A DNA stretch of 64,000 nt from Zingiber officinale (taxonomy: Eukaryota > Streptophyta > Magnoliopsida > Zingiberales > Zingiberaceae), in the NCBI RefSeq assembly GCF_018446385.1, contig NC_055990.1, positions 134,490,996-134,554,995 on the forward strand, given 5' to 3'. The first letter of the stretch is position 1, and each line of letters begins with the position of its first letter. The position numbers and the translations under genes were made by a program. Shown here piece by piece: positions 11,818-24,984 of this stretch. Below the pieces are notes generated by a model. The model had not been told where the DNA came from, searched no databases, and was given only the letters and a program-made list of their open reading frames with translations.

Positions 11818-12715
11818 TGGCCCAACTTGAGGGATTCAACACCGCTCGCCCTTCTCTTTTCAATGGAAATGACTTTCCGTACTAGAAGAAAAGAATGGAG
11901 GTTTATTTGAAGATGGACGTAGAACAATGGTTCACCATCCGACGAGGGTACCGTGTATCTGTAGACGAAGTAACAAAAGTACCGCTTGATCCTGAAAGAT
12001 GGAGTCCAGAAGATAAAAAGAAAGCTCAAACTGACTCCAAAGCTTTAACACCATCCAGTGCAGACTCACAAAGGAAGAGCTCAATCGAATCGACCCGTAC
12101 GAGAACGCAAAGGCGCTTTAGGACAAGCTTATCGAGCTACATGAAGGAACTCCCGATTCAAAGGTAACGAAACGTGACCTACTCCTTAATTCTTCATTTA
12201 ATGTTAAAATGCAGGACAATGAGACCGCAAACGAATCAAGGATATCCTTAACGGACTCCACCTAATCGGACACCAGATCGAAAATCGGGACATAATAAGG
12301 TACGCACTTAACTCATTTTCCCGAAACATACTATGAGCATCAATCATAGATGCCTATAAGGTATCAAGGAACCTCTTTAAGTTAAAATTAGATGAATTGT
12401 TTTGCAAGCTTGAATTACACGAACAAAGTAATGACCTAAAGGTCGAGAAAGGAATTGCTTTTCTTGCAGGTACCTCAAAGGGAACTAAACCTGAAGCAGA
12501 AATTGAATCTGAATCAGGATCAGATGAAGAGGAGCAACTAGTAAACATGATAAGGAAAATGTTCACCAGACGCAAGAAAAGCTTCACCAAACGCGACATG
12601 AAGAAGATGTCCAAGTTGGCATCCAACAACCCAAGGGCAAACATCACGTGCTATGGCTGCAACAAAAAGGGGCACTTCAAGCATGAGTGCCCAAATAAAG
12701 ACCAACCGAAGAAAA
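11818..12715 (+). pseudogene. Gag of element A, first part (interrupted by element B)
   Basis: The frame opens with M-A-Q-L-E-G-F-N-T near 11818. The gag N-terminal motif SLFNGNDFPY*KKRMEVYLK follows; its expected tryptophan is TAG at about 11882. The UBN2-like helical domain continues with frameshifts near 12030-12240 and a further TGG-to-TGA near 12331. The C-terminal part (12397 onward) is open, with an acidic stretch and a CCHC zinc knuckle (CYGCNKKGHFKHEC, about 12652-12692). The frame is cut by the B LTR at 12716 and resumes at 46708 (HKKHKKVLMATWDESSSDE). Confidence 0.8.
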
Positions 12716-13655
12716 TGTTGATACAATCGACCTATGATTAATTGGACGATCATTTTTTTGATGTGTGTGTCAAAGAGTTTAAGTTAGGTTTTTATATTGG
12801 TTCTAATATGTACTTAAGTTGTGCAGGACTTGGTAAATTGCACAAGCTTGGAGAGTTTCATGGCTCAGGTCCTTGAAGCTTGGTGAAGGATGGTCCATCC
12901 GAGGGACCACGAACAAGAAGCAACGGAGTGAAGGGAAGTGAACCTCAAGGCGACGTGAAGGATGGCACGAAGAAGAGCTGCAGGCTTGAGTGCATCTGAG
13001 GGACAAAGACTGAGGAGGAAGACTTCAAGGGCAACTCCGGACACCAGTCAGCTGGTGCAGTCGACTGGGAGCGAACAGAATGTTTCTGTCGCTCAGCTCG
13101 TAGACACCAGTCGACTGCATGTTTTAGCAGTCGACTGGTATAATACCGTTGGGATGATGACGCACAGGATCTCCATATATTTGAACAGAATAGTAGCCGT
13201 TGTGTGCTACCAGTCGACTGCATGTTTCAGCAGTCGACTGGTATCGAGAATTCCAGCAACCTATATATAAGGTTGGAAGCTTGGAGAGAACAACTCAACT
13301 GATTCGAAATTATTGTTTAAGCTCTCCAAGTGACCTCGAAGACTTAATACTCTCATTCTCTCCTCCCTAATCTCATTAAAAATCTTGTGAAAGGAAGAGA
13401 TCATCTTGTAAAGGTTTCTCCACCTTCGTTCTTGGATAAAAAAAGGAGAAGATCATAGTGAAGCCTGATTGGGTGTGTGCGTGCCTTGAATTAGTCACCT
13501 CAAGGAGGTGGAGACCAAGTAAATCGAGGAGTTAGCCTTGTTCTCTTATTATTTTTCAATTTCATTTCCTTTTGTGCTTCCGCTAACAAATTGTAGGAAA
13601 CAAATCAAAGAAAGGCTATTCACCCCCCCTTTAGCCATACGCAAAGGTCCTATCA
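12716..13655 (+). repeat. 5' LTR of element B
   Basis: 940 bp, very similar to the 936-bp 3' LTR. U3 carries five exact copies of the palindrome CAGTCGACTG (13058, 13108, 13128, 13211, 13231), paired as hairpins. A TATA box (ctatatataagg) follows at about 13261-13272, with the transcript start expected about 30 bases later. Confidence 0.92.
13058..13272 (+). promoter_or_regulatory. Palindrome array and TATA box in U3 of element B
   Basis: Five CAGTCGACTG copies, four of them as two hairpins with a 10-base spacer, end 20-25 bases before the TATA box. Palindromes upstream of the TATA box are known from maize Sireviruses. The word itself differs here. Confidence 0.75.
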
Positions 13656-13657
13656 AT

Positions 13658-13669
13658 TGGTATCAGAGC
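13658..13669 (+). other. Primer binding site of element B
   Basis: TGGTATCAGAGC, an exact match to the initiator methionine tRNA complement, lies 2 bases after the LTR end. Confidence 0.92.
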
Positions 13670-13735
13670 AAGGAACGCATCGGAAGAACTCATCGTCAAC
13701 TGAAGCATCAAGATAGCGTTTCAAGAGGGATATAG

Positions 13736-15308
13736 CACCGCTAGACCACCCTTCTTTGATGGCAATGACTTTGCATATTAGAAAGGTAGGATGGAATACT
13801 ATTTAATGAATGATATTGAAAATTAGTTTAGTGTTGTAGAGGAATTTGAGAAGCCAAAAGATGGGTCAGGAGCACCTCTTCCAACCAAGGAGTGGACAAA
13901 GGAGATGGCAAAGAAGGCCCAAGCAAATGCAAAGGCCACAACAACCCTACAATGTGGACTCTCAAAGGAGCAACTAAGCAAAGTAGGACTATTCGATTCC
14001 GCCAAGGAGCTTTGGGAGAAACTCATTGAGTTAAATGAAGGATCAACCGAATCAAGGAGGGCCAAGAGAGATCTCTTGTTGGGGCAACTTCAAACTTTCA
14101 CTATGAAGACCAATGAGACCGTGAGTCAAATGCACGGTAGATTCAAGGAGATAGTAAATGATCTTCATGTAATAGGTGACAAAATTGACAATCGAGACCT
14201 AGTAAGGTATGTTCTTCAATCTTTTCCTAGAATCACCTTATGGGCATCAATGGTTGATGCGTATAAGGTTTCTAGAGATCTTTCCATAGTTAAGCTTGAT
14301 GAATTATTTTGTGAATTTGAACTTCATGAACAAGCTAATGTGGTTTCAAAAGAGAAAGGTATGACTCTTATTGTAGAAAAGAAGGAAAAGAAAAAGAAGA
14401 AAGAAAAGAAGGTGGAATCCTCATCATCCGAATCCGAGCAAGAATCATCGGATAGTGATGATGAAATGTCGGCAAGTGAAGTGACTCACTATGTCAAAAA
14501 GATGATGGGAAGATCAAGAAAATTTACAAGAAAGGATGTGAAGAAAATGTTTCACCCCTTAAAAGGTAAAAGTAGTCAAAGTTCAAGTTTTAACACTAAT
14601 GTCACTTGTTATGGATGTAACAAGAAAGGACACATCAAGCCAAATTGCCCGGAATTAAAGAAGAAACAAGAAAAGGAGAAGAACAAGAAGGAGAAAAAGA
14701 AGAAGGAAGCCATGGTGGCCCAAGTTACATGGGATACACCAAACATTGACTCATCAGATGAAGATGAACTATGTCATGTTACTCGACATATGACATTTAT
14801 GGCTTTTGAAGATGACAAAGAAGAATCAAGTCAAGAGGAAGTGTCAAGTGAAGAGGATTCATCAAATGAAGAGAAATCAAATGATGAATCATCATCAAGT
14901 GATGATGATGAGGTAAAAGAATCTCCCAAAGTAGAATTTCTTTACAAAACTATTACTCACCTCAAAAATGCTTTTGTCAAATAACAATCTAAGATGAAGA
15001 CCTTGAAGGGAAAGCTTAGGACCATTAAAATTGATGTATGCATGTCTAGTGAATCAAATATGCTCAAGGAAGAAAATGAAAAATTGAAAAATGATGTGAT
15101 TGAATTAAGAGCATGTTTAGAAAAATTCACAAATGGATCCAAGTATCTAGATATGATCATTAGAGATCAAAGAGCCGTTTACAACAAAGCCGGAATAAGA
15201 TATAGACCTAAGGAAAAGGAAGTTGCATATATGTCTCTAATCAATGGTACTAGAAATGATGCACTTAGGAACAAAGTTAAGAAAAATCTTAAAGGGAAGG
15301 TAAAATAA
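13736..15308 (+). pseudogene. Gag of element B
   Basis: The reading begins with T-A-R-P-P-F-F-D-G-N-D-F-A-Y after the primer site. Two tryptophan codons are TAG (13779 and 13824). From 13905 the frame is open for 359 codons: a helical UBN2/retrotransposon gag domain (LWEKLIELNEGSTESRRAKR), a lysine-rich stretch, an acidic serine-rich stretch, a CCHC knuckle (CYGCNKKGHIKPNC, about 14608-14650) and a Ser/Asp/Glu-rich tail. A TAA at 14982 replaces glutamine. The coiled-coil tail (NMLKEENEKLKNDVIEL) then continues to AVYNKAGIRYRPKEKEV. Only base transitions separate it from an open frame, apart from short gaps I could not check. Confidence 0.88.
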
Positions 15309-15329
15309 GCTTGGGTGCCTAAGAAATAT

Positions 15330-15808
15330 TTGAATGATATTTCCAAATCAAGTGCATGAGTATCAAAGAGTTGTGTGTTTTATGTTTCTTAGGTATAGGA
15401 GAAGAAGGATGCAAGTATGTGGATTGTGGATAGCGGTTGCTCAAGACATATGACCGGTGATGTGAGCAAGTTCTCCATAATAAATTATATAAAGAAGGGA
15501 ACGGTATCATTTGGGAATAGTGGAAAGCTCAAGATTATAGGTAAAGGTGCAATTGAGGTATCATCTAAAATTACCATTCATAAAGTCCTATTGGTTAAAA
15601 ATATGAGGTTTAATTTACTTAGTGTTAGCCAATTATGTGATGCCGGATATAATGTAGAGTTTCATCCCGATAAGTGTTTAGTTAAGCACAAAAATCTTGA
15701 AAATGTTGTGCTAAAAGGATTTAGAAAAACAAATCTTTATTATGTTGATCTTTCATATGCTTTTAACCCTCCTATTAAGTGTGTGATATCAAAAGAAGAG
15801 GAAGGATA
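15330..15808 (+). pseudogene. Pol of element B, first part: protease (interrupted by element C)
   Basis: The retroviral-type aspartic protease is clear: WIVDSGCSRHMTGD at about 15420, with catalytic Asp-Ser-Gly, then FGNSGKLKIIGKG, VLLVKNMRFNLLSVSQLCD and C-L-V-K-H. The frame is open from 15417 until C begins at 15809. Up to 15416, stops lie between gag and protease. The frame resumes beyond C at 35903. Confidence 0.85.
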
Positions 15809-18696
15809 TGTCACACCCCGGAGGAGTCCCTGTCCGAAGAAATTTCGGCAGCATCTCCCCTGTACGGCGGACAATCTGAAACTTTCTACATATCCATATA
15901 CCTCAACCACATGCGGCTGGAATAATAACAGTAAATAAATAATCACCCACGCAGTTTATATAAAAAGTAAACAGAATAATAATACCCTGACTCGAAATCA
16001 ACCCTACTCAACTACACTCGTAAAGCCCAAATCCGACGTTAAGATCAACTTACCTCTTCTGCCGTCTAGGCAGGCATGTAGTAGAACAAATCTAAACCAT
16101 ACGAAAATCCATCGATCATAAGAATCCATACAATATCCAAATCCTCAAACAGAATAAGTCTAACACAGTCTAAATAACAAACCAAAAGATAAAAATAGCT
16201 TGTGGTCTGCAGGGGACTAGCAACTGGAACTCTCTCCTGACAGCATCAACCTGAAAAAAATACAACAATGGAGGCGGGGTGAGTCCAACACTCAGCAGGT
16301 ACAACTGATATACAAAGTAAGGAAATAACACCTAGCACTAATCATGCGTACAGTCTCCTGATGTAATAAAGGTAAATGCAAACTGAAGTAAACAGGAGAG
16401 AAACTGTACTAACCAGAACCTGGGTATAAGGACAAACAGTCCGAGTGGTATAGAAATCCTGTATGCATGTCAAACATAGGTATCCAAACAATATGCAGCA
16501 TATAAATGCAGCAAACACAAACACAAGCAATAAATGCATCATGCATATGATGCCAATGATGCGTCCTGGTCACCTCTGACGCTAGTCGATCATCTCACAC
16601 AATAGTGAGGCCGAGTGGGTAGGGCTGTGACAACCGTGCACTCTGTCGTCACTACTCCTGATGAGTGACCGAGTGGACGGGATGCTGTCGGAGTACACCT
16701 ATCCTCCTACCCCAAATCATAAATGGGGGAGTGCAATGCTCTCATCTCCCGGTACACGATGACGGGGAGGAATCCCTGCCGGATAACACGTTGTGTCACA
16801 CTACCCATGAGCGGACCAACGGTGCCTAACAGAGTCCCTGCTGCAACACACTCTACCTGAATCGACCACTAACCCATGAGTGGTGGTGTATGCAGATCCA
16901 TGTAGCGAGCGGACTATCGCACAGCATGCAATTATGCAAATGGTGCATGACACTAACCACAAAATATCCTGACCTAATCCATATATATATATAAATGCAT
17001 CATAGGTCAACGAATCAAATCAAATCAAAAGTACACAGAACGAATAAAACCTAGGTCCTGAACATGGTGAAGCATGGTATATCACTACCCCTACAAGCAT
17101 GTATAAATAGGTAAAGTATACATGAGATGCAAAGCAAGTAATCAATCAATCATATAACAGGTATTGGGTAGTGACTAACCGAAACAAATAAGAAACATAA
17201 TTAATGCAACTTGTTAAATTCACTACTATGTATATCAAATGACATAAGTCAAAAGTACCCGCCTCCAATAGGAATGTCCAAATCCGACATCGAGATACTC
17301 GTCTCGCGTCAAAGTCCTGTAATACCAATATATAGATATTTTATTTAGCTAAAAATTCAACTAAATTGCTAAATAAAATTCCCAACACAATTTAGGGCAA
17401 ACCCTAAGTCTTAATCATTAACCTACCTAATTTAACACATATAATCTAGTTACTCAACATGTATCAAATAACTAAATCAAACTCCTAATTCAGTTAGGAA
17501 AACCCTAATTATCGATCAACCTTAACTGATCATCGATTAACTTATCCACATCAAGACCTAAATCCACAAACGTTAAACCCAAAAACCTTACCTCACTTCT
17601 CACAGCAAGAATGTTGCTGGAAATTATGGCCGGAAAAATCACAGCGGTTGTGGAACCCCGATACACTACCAGCGCAATAAACCTACAATTAAAGATCACT
17701 ATACTTAGTTAGCATGATCTTCCACCCAACACAAGTGCTGCTCATAATACAACAAGAGTCAGAGCACACAATCAAAAACCAAACCTTAACCCTTACCTTA
17801 AATTCCACCGCTGAAACACTGTTGCCCTCTGTCGCCTTCTTGTGCTCTCGACTCTTGGTGGCCCACAAAGTAGAAGCACGGCAGCAGTCGCTCCAGATCA
17901 GTGGCACGTAAGAGGAAACTTGGCCGACGGTGGTGGCAGTGAATCTGTTGGTCGGCTCAAACCTCATAGCGGTGACTAGGGCACAGGAAATCAGCCGGCG
18001 GCCAGCACTGGGTCGGACCTGGTGGCTGGCACAGAGGAGAACAGAGAGGGGAGGTGGCTGTGAGGATCTCCCTGCTGGATTCTTTCCCACTGGCCTTCTC
18101 CCTCTCCACTGGTCGGAGGTGAACAAAAATCTGGTGATGAAGAAGGAAGAGGGCCGGCGTGATGTGGCTAGGGCACAGCGCAGAAGAGGGGAATACAGTC
18201 GTGAAGACAGCTAGAACTCGCGGTGGCCGGCGGCAAAGACCTAGGGCACAGCGGCGGCTTGAGTACCGGCGAGGAAAAGTGGTGCGATCGGGAGAAGAGA
18301 GGAAGATGACCGGCGTTGCTCCGTGCGTCACCGGTGGCAGTGGCGATCGGCGCGCTGATCAGAGGGGAAGGAACGTAGAGGCTTCCGGTGGTCGGCGCTA
18401 GGGCTCGCTGAAGAGGCGCCGGGCGAGGCGGCTCGGGTGCGCGAGGGAGAGGCACGCACAGGTTCGGGGGGAAAAAGAAACGGAGGAATAAAGAAAATAA
18501 AAAGAAATAAAAGAAAAGGAAATGTAAATATAAACATTTCCTCGCTTAAAGGGGTAGCCTAAACAGGCTTTTCCCGGGCCCCATTTTTTTTATCCCCGTT
18601 AACTCGTCCGTACGAGCTCCGAAAAATTTTCAAAAAATTTTCAAAAATTCCAGAAAATTCCCTTATTAATATTTTCCTATTTTCCATTATTTTACA
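15809..18696 (-). repeat. 3' LTR of element C (sense is minus)
   Basis: 2888 bp, starting TGTCACACCCCGGAGGAG and ending TTTTACA on the plus strand. It is nearly identical to the other LTR; one visible difference is about 23 extra bases at 24653-24676 in the other copy. A GC-rich block at 17820-18460 is open in several frames on both strands; I treat these as chance ORFs. Confidence 0.92.
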
Positions 18697-18709
18697 TTCT
18701 CCCCCACTA
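18697..18709 (-). other. Polypurine tract of element C
   Basis: On the minus strand AGTGGGGGAGAA directly precedes the LTR start TGTAAAATAATGG. This is the expected plus-strand priming site. Confidence 0.75.
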
Positions 18710-18805
18710 ATAAAAATTTGGTCCCCAAATTTCGTTATATACCATCAGCAAGCACTAACAACAGATATAGAGTATAAATGCCGAACGGTAAATAAATCAC
18801 ATACC

Positions 18806-20760
18806 TCAAGTGAAAAGATGGGGATATCGAGCTCGGATCGTATCCTCAAGCTCCCAAGTAGCCTCCTCGTCGGAATGATGCTGCCATCCGACTTTAACCA
18901 GCCGGATAGTCTTGTTCCGCAACTGACGCTCCATTCGGTCTAGAATCCGTACCGGAACCTCCTCATAAGTAGCATCAGGCTGAAGGGGAACTGAGACATC
19001 TGTCAGCACATGTGTCGGATCAGGTATGTATCTCCTCAGAATAGATACGTGGAATACGTCGTGGACGCCTGCCAGAGATGGTGGTAGTGCCCGCCGGTAA
19101 GCTACCACTCCGATCCTCTCCAAGATCTCGAAAGGGCCAATGTATCGCGGAGCTAGCTTACCTCTGAGGCCAAATCTCTTCACCCCTTTCGTGGGTGAAA
19201 CTCGTAGAAATACATGGTCGCCAATAGAGAACTCCAAAGGTCTGCGTCTCCGATCTGCATAACTCTTTTGGCGGTTCTGTGCCTCTTACATCCTCCGTCT
19301 GATAGTACGGACTAACTCTGCATCCTGCTGAGCTTTATGAGGTCCCAACAGCTGGGCCTCTCCAACCTCATCCCAGAGAGTAGGTGTCCGACAAGGCCTA
19401 CCATACAACGCCTCAAACGGTGCCATCTGGATAGCCGAATGAAAGCTGTTGTTGTAGGCGAACTCTACCAACGGCAAATGGTCCTCACAACTGCCTCCAA
19501 AATCTAGTACACATGACCTCAGCAGATCCTCTAAAGTCTGAATGGTCTGCTCTGACTGTCCATCTGTCTGTGGATGGAAAGCTGTACTGAAACGCAGCTG
19601 CGTGCCCAAGGCCTGCTGCAGACTCTGTCAAAAACGAGACGTGAATTGGGGGTCTCTATCCGAAATAATAGTCAACGGGACACCACGTGATCTGATGATC
19701 TCCCGGCAAAACAGATCTACCAATCGATCTAGGAAATCAGTCTTCCGGATCGCTAACGAGTGCGCGAATTTAGTTAATCGATCAACGATTACCCAAATCG
19801 CGTCACGACCTCGTCATATCCTCGGCAAACCCACCACAAAGTTCATGGTAATGTGTTTCCATTTCCACTCGGAAATAGAAATCCGCTGAAGTAATCCGAC
19901 AGGTCTCTAGTGTTCAGCCTTTGCCTGCTGACAAACAAGACATCTAGCTACAAAATCCGCAATGTCTTTCTTCATTCCGTTCCACCAATAGAAACGCCTC
20001 AAACCTCGGTACATACAGGTGCCGCCGGAGTGGATCGCAAATCAAGAGCGATGAGCCTTCTGAAGTAGCTCCTACAAATTCGGAGATTGAGGTACGCATA
20101 ATCTGCCTTGAAAGTATATAATACCCTCCTCGTCTCGTGTAAACTCGGTTTGCTGCCCAGAAGCTATCTGACTGCTAATGAACTGCAAATGCTGATCACC
20201 AGCCTGGGCCTCTCGGATCCTCGTCCTGATCGACGACTGAGCAACCATGGTAGCAAGAAATATCCTGCTCTGTATGTCCTTACCCCTCAAGACCCAAATC
20301 GGAGGAACCTTAAATCAAGTCTGTGACCACAACTCGGTGGCAAGCTAAAGTCCCTCCAGACTTCCTGCTAAGCGCATCGGCAACCACATTAGCTCTCCCC
20401 GGGTGATAGCTAATGGTACAATCAAAAGTCTTCAGGAACTCCATCCATGTCCTCTGTCGGAGATTAAGTTCCTTCTAAGTAAACAGATATTTGAGACTCT
20501 TATGGTCAGTGAGAATCTCAAATGTAATGCCATATAAATAATGTCGCCAAATCTTCATAGCAAAAATAATGGCGACATGCTCCAGATCATGTACAGGGTA
20601 GTTCTTCTCATGTTCTTTCAACCGACGAGAAGCATAGGAGAATACTCTACCGTGCTGCATTAGAACAGCACCCATACCCTGTCGAGACGCGTCCGTGTAG
20701 AGGACAAATCTGTCCTCTCCGGAAGGTAAAAACCAAAAATATTGAAGCCGACACTAGTCT
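18806..20760 (-). pseudogene. Pol remnant of element C: RT end, RNase H, integrase, chromodomain
   Basis: Read on the minus strand: the last part of the reverse transcriptase connection ([20 protein letters not shown], about 20740-20680); RNase H (20675-20475, [37 protein letters not shown]); the HHCC zinc region (about 20060-19930, CLVCQQAKAEH); the integrase core (DRLTKFAHS, FHPQTDGQSEQTIQTLEDLL at about 19580, PFEALYGRPCRTP); and the integrase tail plus chromodomain (19237-18806, GKLAPRYIGPFEIL, VGWQHHSDEEATWELED). Stops are at about 19612 (TGG to TGA), 19285 (CAA to TAA), 19906 (CAG to TAG) and near 19815. Upstream of 20760 the polymerase domain is not recognisable. The chromodomain would target integration to heterochromatin. 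Confidence 0.88.
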
Positions 20761-21334
20761 CCATTTCAGCTCTTAGAAGCTAGTTTTGCAATCCTCAGTC
20801 CAACTAAATTTCATGCCTTTCATGGTCAGGCGTGTAAGTAGCATAGTAATCCGTGAGAAACACTCAACATATCTCTGGAAATATCAAGCCAAACCAAAGG
20901 AAGTTGCAAGCCTCTTCTATAGACTCCGTCTACTCCCAACGGTAACAACCTCGATCTTCTGTGGAACCACGATATACTCCTACTGGTGACCGTGTGTCTC
21001 AAACATCTCACAGAAGACAATCAAAATACGCACTACTGATCTTCACATCTAGACGTTTCCATCGAAACATCTCTAGAACTATGCAAAGATGATGTGCGTG
21101 ATACACCTCAGATCAGGAATAAAACACCACGTCGTCAATAACGATAACGAATTCTGATCCAATATCCTAGGGATACCCAAATCATCTAGTCCATGAAAAC
21201 ATCTAAGGATCTACAAGCCCTAATGGTAAAACCAATACACATAATGTCTGTATCACAGACATTCCCAATCCATAAGATCCTCGACAATAAACAGATCTGA
21301 TCACCAACGATATAAATCACCAAAGAATAAATCC

Positions 21335-21530
21335 TCCAGTGTGAGAGCAACGCTCCATCACACGAAATACCACATATGTGGGAGCAACGCTCTACCACAA
21401 ACCATCCGTAATAGGTGGGAGTAACACCCCACCACAACAATCCAAAATATGTAAGAGCAACGCTCTATCACAAACCAACTATAATATGTGGGAGCTCCGC
21501 TCCACCACAAACGATCCATAACCGTCCAAG
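21335..21530. repeat. Tandem repeat with inverted ends inside element C
   Basis: Four to five copies of a roughly 45-base unit, each with gtgggagcaacgctctaccac or a variant. Each unit holds a small inverted repeat (gtgggagc..gctccacc). Confidence 0.7.
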
Positions 21531-22580
21531 GCACCTTACTATCCAACTAGAGGCTGCACGAGATCACTCAACCACATATCACCGTGGGCAGCCAAAGATA
21601 TAACAATCCAGCAATCACATCAACTCATCATCAAATCTATCAACATCATAGTGAGTCACCCACTGATAAGAATATGGGCTGACAGGGTAATCCAACAAAT
21701 GACATAATGCAGACACTCCACATCCTGCATTCAACATAAGTAGAATCATCATGCTGCTACCAACAATACACCTGGCACACTTGCTCACACAACATATGTA
21801 GTGATCGACATAATCCTCTAATTTGTACACACCACACATACTCACAACATAGGTATGATTCATCGTGATACCTCCAATAATGCATACCGAACCCGTGTGC
21901 ATATATCAACATAGGTATAATCAACAATACACCTCAACAACACTCACATGACATATATACACCTATGCCAAGAGTATAATCAACGTAATACTTCCAACAA
22001 ATCATAATCGACATGAGTATACTCTCAGAACAATCATATAATAAACAAGATACCTCAAATATTACACCGAACACATCTGCACATATCACAACTCAGATTA
22101 AATCGACAAAATACATCCAATAAAACACTTAAACATATGTGCACATTCCACAACATAGTTTTTTAAATTGACAAATACCTCCAATAAACAACCAGACATG
22201 AATGCCTAACCACTCGGGTATAATCTACTAGAAATCCACAATAATCATATATATAAATGTGTACGACCCAAAAGACAGTCAGAATTCAAGAACATCAAGA
22301 CACTCTCATTTTTATCTTTAAAAATATCAGCCCACATAATATCAGATGACTCAGTCTCTACTCCCCATGAGAGCAAGTTAACATTCAAAACATCAAATCA
22401 TTATTTATCCACATAGTTCAATATCAGAGGAAGCAAATATCAATTTTATCATCCTGTTAACTAACCACAACTAACCAGATTTATTAAAATCTCATAAGCA
22501 CACTAAACCGTAAACTCTCTAGCACCCGATTTATAATCTAATCACCAACTATAATCATCAAACCTATGAATATCATACAT

Positions 22581-22692
22581 GACACTCACTATGTCACCAT
22601 CAACGACAACCCAAATAATAGATCATCAAAATAGTTGACACTCACTATGTCACCATCAATGACAACCCAAATAATAGATCATCAAAATAGTT
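22581..22692. repeat. 56-bp direct tandem duplication inside element C
   Basis: Two adjacent copies (22581-22636 and 22637-22692) differ at one base (caacgac versus caatgac). A partial third copy (aatagatcatcaaaa) continues to about 22735. Confidence 0.85.
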
Positions 22693-23539
22693 ATCCACTA
22701 ATAGATCATCAAAACATATATCCAGTAATAGATCATCAGACAACCACATAACATTTACTCTCACAAACCATTAGAAATCAACATATCACAATATCTGATC
22801 TCACAATATCCCTCAACCTCAAACCATTCTCAACAATGATCAAACTTGATAACTCTCCAATGACCAATTTTCATCGTATCGGGTACCTTAATATCCAAAA
22901 GATATGAGTATAAAAACTCTATTGGCTAAGTCAACAGGAATATGTAGGTATCATCCATTAGCCAGCTAACAATAGCATAGGCTGGTATGTGCCTCCATCT
23001 CCTACTAGTAGTAACAGAAGCTAAAACTACTGATGGTATGATATGAAAAATCTCCAGAGACTATTATCCTTGATCTCTATTAAGGTCAACCATGCTCAAT
23101 GGCTAACCCATCACATGTAATATGTGTTACAACAGACAGGTACTAAATAAAGAATACTAATACATGCCATAAACTATAAAATTACACATTATACCTATAT
23201 ACCGTCTGGAGATGTTCCATCGTTGTCCAGTCCCCAACTTCTGACCTCAAAATTCCGAACATGAAAATCATCGGAAATCCATATAAATCCTAAACGGAAG
23301 TCCGAAACATAACACAACGAAAATTCGTACAAACCGAAGTAAATATCCAAATATCTAGAATACCTAAAGCAGGTATCATAACTCGCTCTGATACCAATAA
23401 ATTGGTATCAGATAAATCTCGAAAATCCAACACACAGAAATCAAACAAGTATCGCCAACCTGGCGCTTTGATACCAAATAAATTGGTATCAAGTTATCCC
23501 AAATATCCAAAACACGAAAACAAATATCATAAAACTTAA

Positions 23540-23551
23540 GCTCTGATACCA
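23540..23551 (-). other. Primer binding site of element C
   Basis: On the minus strand TGGTATCAGAGC lies a few bases after the LTR end. It matches the initiator methionine tRNA complement. Confidence 0.85.
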
Positions 23552-23558
23552 AATAAAT

Positions 23559-24841
23559 TGTCACACCCCGGAGGAGTCCCTATCTGAAGAAATTTCGGCA
23601 GCATCTCCCCTGTACGGCGGACAATCTGAAACATTCTACATATCCATATACCTCAGCCATATGCGGCTGGAATAATAACAGTAAATAAACAATCACCCAC
23701 GCAGTTTATATAATAAGTAAACAGAATAATAATACCCTGACTCGAAATCAACCTTACTCAACTACACTCGTAAAGCCCAAATCCGACGTTAAGATCAACT
23801 TACCTCTTCTGCCGTCTAGGCAGGCATGTAGTAGAACAAATCTAATCCATACGAAAATCCATCGATCATAAGAATCCATACAATATCCAAATCCTCAAAC
23901 AGAATAAGTCTAACACAGTCTAAATAACAAACCAAAAGATAAAAACAGCTTGTGGTCTGCAGGGGACTAGCAACTGGAACTCTCTCCTGACAGCATCAAC
24001 CTGAAAAAAATACAACAATGGAGGCGGGGTGAGTCCAACACTCAGCAGGTACAATTGATATACAAAGTAAGGAAATAACACCTAACACTAATCATGCGTA
24101 CAGTCTCCTGATGTAATAAAGGTAAATGCAAACTGAAGTAAACAGGAGAGAAACTGTACTAACCAGAACCTAGGTATAAGAACAAACAGTCCGAGTGGTA
24201 TAGAAATCCTGTATGCATGTCAAACATAGGTATCCAAACAATATGCAGCATATAAATGCAGCAAACACAAACACAAGCAATAAATGCATCATGCATATGA
24301 TGCCAATGATGCGTCCTGGTCACCCCTGACGTCAGTCGATCATCTCACACAATAGTGAGGCCGAGTGGGTAGGGCTGTGACAACCGTGCACTCTGTCGTC
24401 ACTACTCCTGATGAGTGACCGAGTGGACGGGATGCTGTCGGAGTACACCTATCCTCCTACCCCAAATCATAAATGGGGGAGCGCAATGCTCTCATCTTCC
24501 GGTACACGATGACGGGGAGGAATCCCTGCCGGATAACACGTTGTGTCACACTACCCATGAGCGGACCAACGGTGCCTAACAGAGTCCCTGCTGCAACACA
24601 CTCTACCTGAATCGACCACTAACCCATGAGTGGTGGTGTGTGCAGATCCATGTAACTGGCGATGTGCTCAACAATAATGGAGCGGACTATCGCACAGCAT
24701 GCAATTATGCAAATGGTGCATGGCACTAACCACAAAATATCCTGACCTAATCCATATATATATAAAAATGCATCATAGGTCAACGAATCAAATCAAATCA
24801 AAGGTACACAGAAGGTATAAAACCTAGGTCCTGAACATGGT
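23559..24841 (-). repeat. 5' LTR of element C, first segment
   Basis: Matches 15809-17065 closely. It is interrupted after gaacatggt by element D and continues at 34264. Confidence 0.92.
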
Positions 24842-24984
24842 TGTAACGACCCGCCTTCTACTACTAGGCTATAAGGCGAATCGCTACAGTTGTACTGTGC
24901 TAAACTATACTGTGCGGAAAGCTGGGCTAATTAAAATTTTTGCTAACTAATTGATTCTTATAAACTAATCGCCTTACAGACCGA

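Larger units (their letters stand above)
20761..23558 (-). other. Degenerate internal region of element C, no coding recognised
   Basis: About 2.8 kb where gag, protease and the first part of pol should be. It is AT-rich with many short direct repeats and no ORF I can assign. It ends, in the sense direction, at the primer site next to the 5' LTR (23540-23551 on the plus strand is gctctgatacca). The words ctctgatacca and aaataaattggtatca recur at 23385, 23410, 23470 and 23540, echoing the primer site. Confidence 0.6.

Noticed and set aside
17689-18537. ORFs of up to 145 codons repeated at 34890-35763
   Set aside because: They are inside both LTRs of element C, lack known domains and overlap on both strands.
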